The notes under the pieces: generated by a model
What the model was told of the DNA's origin: nothing
Databases searched by the model: none
What the model saw: only the letters and a program-made list of their open reading frames with translations
Assembly: GCF_001070855.1 (NCBI RefSeq)
Contig: NZ_JVLH01000006.1
Span: 186,001 to 250,000 of the forward strand
Direction: 5' to 3'
DNA length: 64,000 nt
From: Trueperella pyogenes
GTDB taxonomy: Bacteria > Actinomycetota > Actinomycetes > Actinomycetales > Actinomycetaceae
Position numbers and translations under genes: made by a program
Shown: positions 62,386 to 64,000 of the stretch, in pieces
How positions within the stretch are numbered: the first letter of the stretch is position 1
Layout: each line of letters opens with the position of its first letter

Positions 62386-63747
62386 ATGCTTTTGTTGAAT
62401 GCAGTCGTCCTCTCGGTGATCGTCATGCTGGCTCTGAGCCTTGCCCGAGTGCACGTCGTCATCTCTCTCTTTGTCGCCTCTATCGTCGCCGGACTTGTCG
62501 CTGGAATGGGTATCTCGGGAACGATGGTCGCTTTCCAAACCGGCCTCGCAGGAGGCGCGAAAATTGCCCTTTCCTACGCCCTGCTCGGCGCTTTTGCTAT
62601 GGCAGTCGCTCACTCAGGTCTGCCAGCCCTGCTCGCACGCACAATTGTGAACCGCATGCGCAACGCGGATGCGGCGAGCTCCGCGCGAGTTGCTCGCGGC
62701 GCGAAATGGGGAATCGTCGGAGGCGTTCTCGTCATGGGCGTGATGAGCCAGAACATAATCCCCATTCACATCGCCTTCATTCCGCTCCTTGTTCCACCGC
62801 TCATTGGTGTGATGAACGAACTCAAGATGGACCGCCGCATGATTGCCTGTGCAATTACCTTCGGTATCGTCACCGCCTACATGTTCTTCCCCATCGGCTT
62901 CGGGCGAATCTTCTTGCACGACATTCTCTACAAGAACATCAACGACGCCGGCATGGACGTGTCTTCTGTCAACCCCATGGCAGCAATGGCAATTCCCGCG
63001 GCTTCAATGGCAATCGGTTGTGCGATCGCACTTCTCTTCACCTACCGCAAGCCGCGTACCTACGAACAGCGTGACTCCTCCTTCGCCTCTTCTGAAGACA
63101 AGCCGATTGACATGAAGAAGGTCTGGGCCGCGGTGGCTGCCCTAGTGGTGTGCTTTGTCATTCAGACCGTTCTCACGCGAATGGATTCTGAGGCCGATCC
63201 ACTTCTCGTTGGTTCCTTGGTGGGTCTTTGCATGATGCTCTTCATGCGAGTCGTCCCCTGGCAGCAGGCCGATGATGTCTTCAGCGGCGGCATGAAGATG
63301 ATGAGCCTCATCGGCTTGATCATGATCACGGCACAGGGATACGCCTCAGTCCTCAACGAATCGGGCCAGATTAAGCCTTTGGTTGATGGAACCGCAGCGC
63401 TCTTCAACGGTTCAAAGGTCCTCGCGGCGATCATCATGCTCTTGGTCGGCCTCGTCATCACCATGGGTATCGGCTCGTCCTTCTCGACCCTGCCGATCAT
63501 CTCAGCAATCTACGTCCCATTGTGTCTCGCCCTGGGCTTCTCCCCCATGGCGACGGTGGCAATCATCGGCACCGCTGGAGCGCTGGGTGACGCCGGTTCA
63601 CCGGCCTCGGACTCGACGCTCGGCCCGACAGCTGGACTCAACGTCGACGGTCAGCACGACCACATGCGAGACACGGTGATCCCCACCTTCTTGCACTACA
63701 ACGTTCCACTCTTGATTGGCGGATGGATTGCGGCGATGGTCCTCTAA
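62386..63747 (+). CDS. YuiF/NhaC-type permease (predicted amino-acid or Na+/H+ transporter)
   Basis: 453-aa polytopic transporter with about 11-12 helices, matching the COG2056 (YuiF) branch of the ion transporter superfamily; some members are predicted to carry histidine. Signature regions: ALSLARVHVVISLFVASIVAGL, VMSQNIIPIHIAFIPLLVPPLI, ITMGIGSSFSTLPIISAIYVPL and GTAGALGDAGSPASDSTLGPTAGLN. The last motif (GDAGSPASDSTLGPT) is diagnostic for the family. The 158-nt gap after proC holds TATAAC as a possible -10. Substrate is not certain. Confidence 0.85.
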   Translation: MLLLNAVVLSVIVMLALSLARVHVVISLFVASIVAGLVAGMGISGTMVAFQTGLAGGAKIALSYALLGAFAMAVAHSGLPALLARTIVNRMRNADAASSARVARGAKWGIVGGVLVMGVMSQNIIPIHIAFIPLLVPPLIGVMNELKMDRRMIACAITFGIVTAYMFFPIGFGRIFLHDILYKNINDAGMDVSSVNPMAAMAIPAASMAIGCAIALLFTYRKPRTYEQRDSSFASSEDKPIDMKKVWAAVAALVVCFVIQTVLTRMDSEADPLLVGSLVGLCMMLFMRVVPWQQADDVFSGGMKMMSLIGLIMITAQGYASVLNESGQIKPLVDGTAALFNGSKVLAAIIMLLVGLVITMGIGSSFSTLPIISAIYVPLCLALGFSPMATVAIIGTAGALGDAGSPASDSTLGPTAGLNVDGQHDHMRDTVIPTFLHYNVPLLIGGWIAAMVL

Positions 63748-63769
63748 ATAAGATCACGATCCCTATTCT

Positions 63770-63807
63770 CGAGGCCGGGGCGAGCGTACGCGCTTTCCCC
63801 GGCCTCG
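63770..63807 (+). terminator. Intrinsic terminator after the permease gene
   Basis: A perfect 11-bp GC-rich stem, CGAGGCCGGGG (63770-63780) with CCCCGGCCTCG (63797-63807), about 20 nt after the permease stop; the loop can pair further. The T-run is weak. Confidence 0.75.
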
Positions 63808-63945
63808 TGCCGTCTCTAGTCCGGTATGTTTCATATCCATCACGCTTATCGAAGATCTGTCTTCCACAGGCATGGTTATTCATTCAATATCAATGAACGT
63901 TTGCACATTTTGCTGAAAACTTGCATGCGCACCCGATCCAAGTTG

Positions 63946-63951
63946 CACAAT
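63946..63951 (+). promoter_or_regulatory. -10 element and TTGCA-repeat region before the last gene
   Basis: CACAAT lies 7 nt before the ATG at 63959. TTGCAC/T occurs at 63901, 63921 and 63943, spaced 20-22 nt (two helical turns), the last overlapping the -10. This looks like an operator array or repeated binding site. Confidence 0.4.
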
Positions 63952-63958
63952 AGACCCC

Positions 63959-64000
63959 ATGACTTCTACTTCGTCCGCTACACGGCCAAACCAAAAGGAT
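63959..64000 (+). CDS. N-terminus of a further gene, cut by the window end
   Basis: ATG with 14 open codons (MTSTSSATRPNQKD) to the end of the window. The start is supported by a leaderless -10 and the preceding TTGCA repeats. The sequence is too short to identify. Confidence 0.5.
   Translation, partial: MTSTSSATRPNQKD

Noticed and set aside
62337-63074. 245-codon open frame overlapping the permease in another frame
   Set aside because: Arg/His/Pro-rich translation typical of a shifted frame of a GC-rich gene; the permease frame carries family motifs.

Overview
The window looks like a chromosomal segment of a moderately GC-rich actinobacterium without obvious mycolic-acid genes, most like the Actinomyces/Schaalia group. 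The evidence is the mtrA-mtrB-lpqB cluster, a WhiB protein, DUF3499 beside a zincin-like protein that lacks HExxH, LGFP repeats, a Rv0428c-type SH3 protein, a galactofuranan (GlfT1/GlfT2/Glf/Wzm/Wzt) cluster, and frequent leaderless genes. The genus is inference; no rRNA or tRNA gene is visible. Coding density is high: no gene-free stretch exceeds about 300 bases, and I saw no CRISPR array, transposase or integrase.

Layout. 0-6.6 kb: GntR regulator; then on the minus strand mtrA-mtrB-lpqB-comF-hpf (envelope stress two-component system with its lipoprotein, ComF and ribosome hibernation factor). 6.7-14 kb: a tightly overlapping plus-strand operon (repeat-rich membrane protein, DUF4129, DUF4350, MoxR ATPase, DUF58) followed by convergent SpoIIM and divergent RDD genes. 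14-20 kb: DUF3499, the zincin-like protein, DUF5719, a very long GT2 glycosyltransferase, and WhiB. 20-23 kb: TIGR03089-like protein, lipoprotein, GtrA, GT2.

23.1-26.3 kb is a low-GC mosaic: a three-gene phage-type lysis module (amidase, HTH regulator, holin) lies between two 63-bp direct repeats and abuts a 48-bp relic of a glfT2 3' end, followed by an acyltransferase gene. This is the most unusual part of the window.

26.3-41.2 kb is a cell-envelope glycan locus: glfT2, a large DUF6541-like membrane protein, wzt, wzm, glf, a GT2 and a GlfT1-like gene (minus strand), then divergently an LGFP-repeat/C39-peptidase protein, a lipoprotein and two LCP ligases. A reasonable reading is that UDP-galactofuranose is made by Glf, polymerised by GlfT1/GlfT2, exported by Wzm/Wzt and attached to peptidoglycan by an LCP protein, with the LGFP protein binding the finished wall.

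41-64 kb is mainly core genes: NUDIX hydrolase, an unknown membrane protein, galE, a second two-component system, a class III nucleotidyl cyclase, maf, dapC, fdxA, an SH3-domain protein, typA, a hexose-phosphate mutarotase, an esterase coupled to an MprF-like lipid aminoacyltransferase, a PlsC-like acyltransferase, holA, comEC-comEA, proC, a YuiF/NhaC-type permease, and the first 14 codons of a further gene. At least a dozen genes show a TANNNT- or CANNNT-like -10 hexamer 6-7 nt before the start codon and no Shine-Dalgarno sequence, which indicates leaderless transcription.
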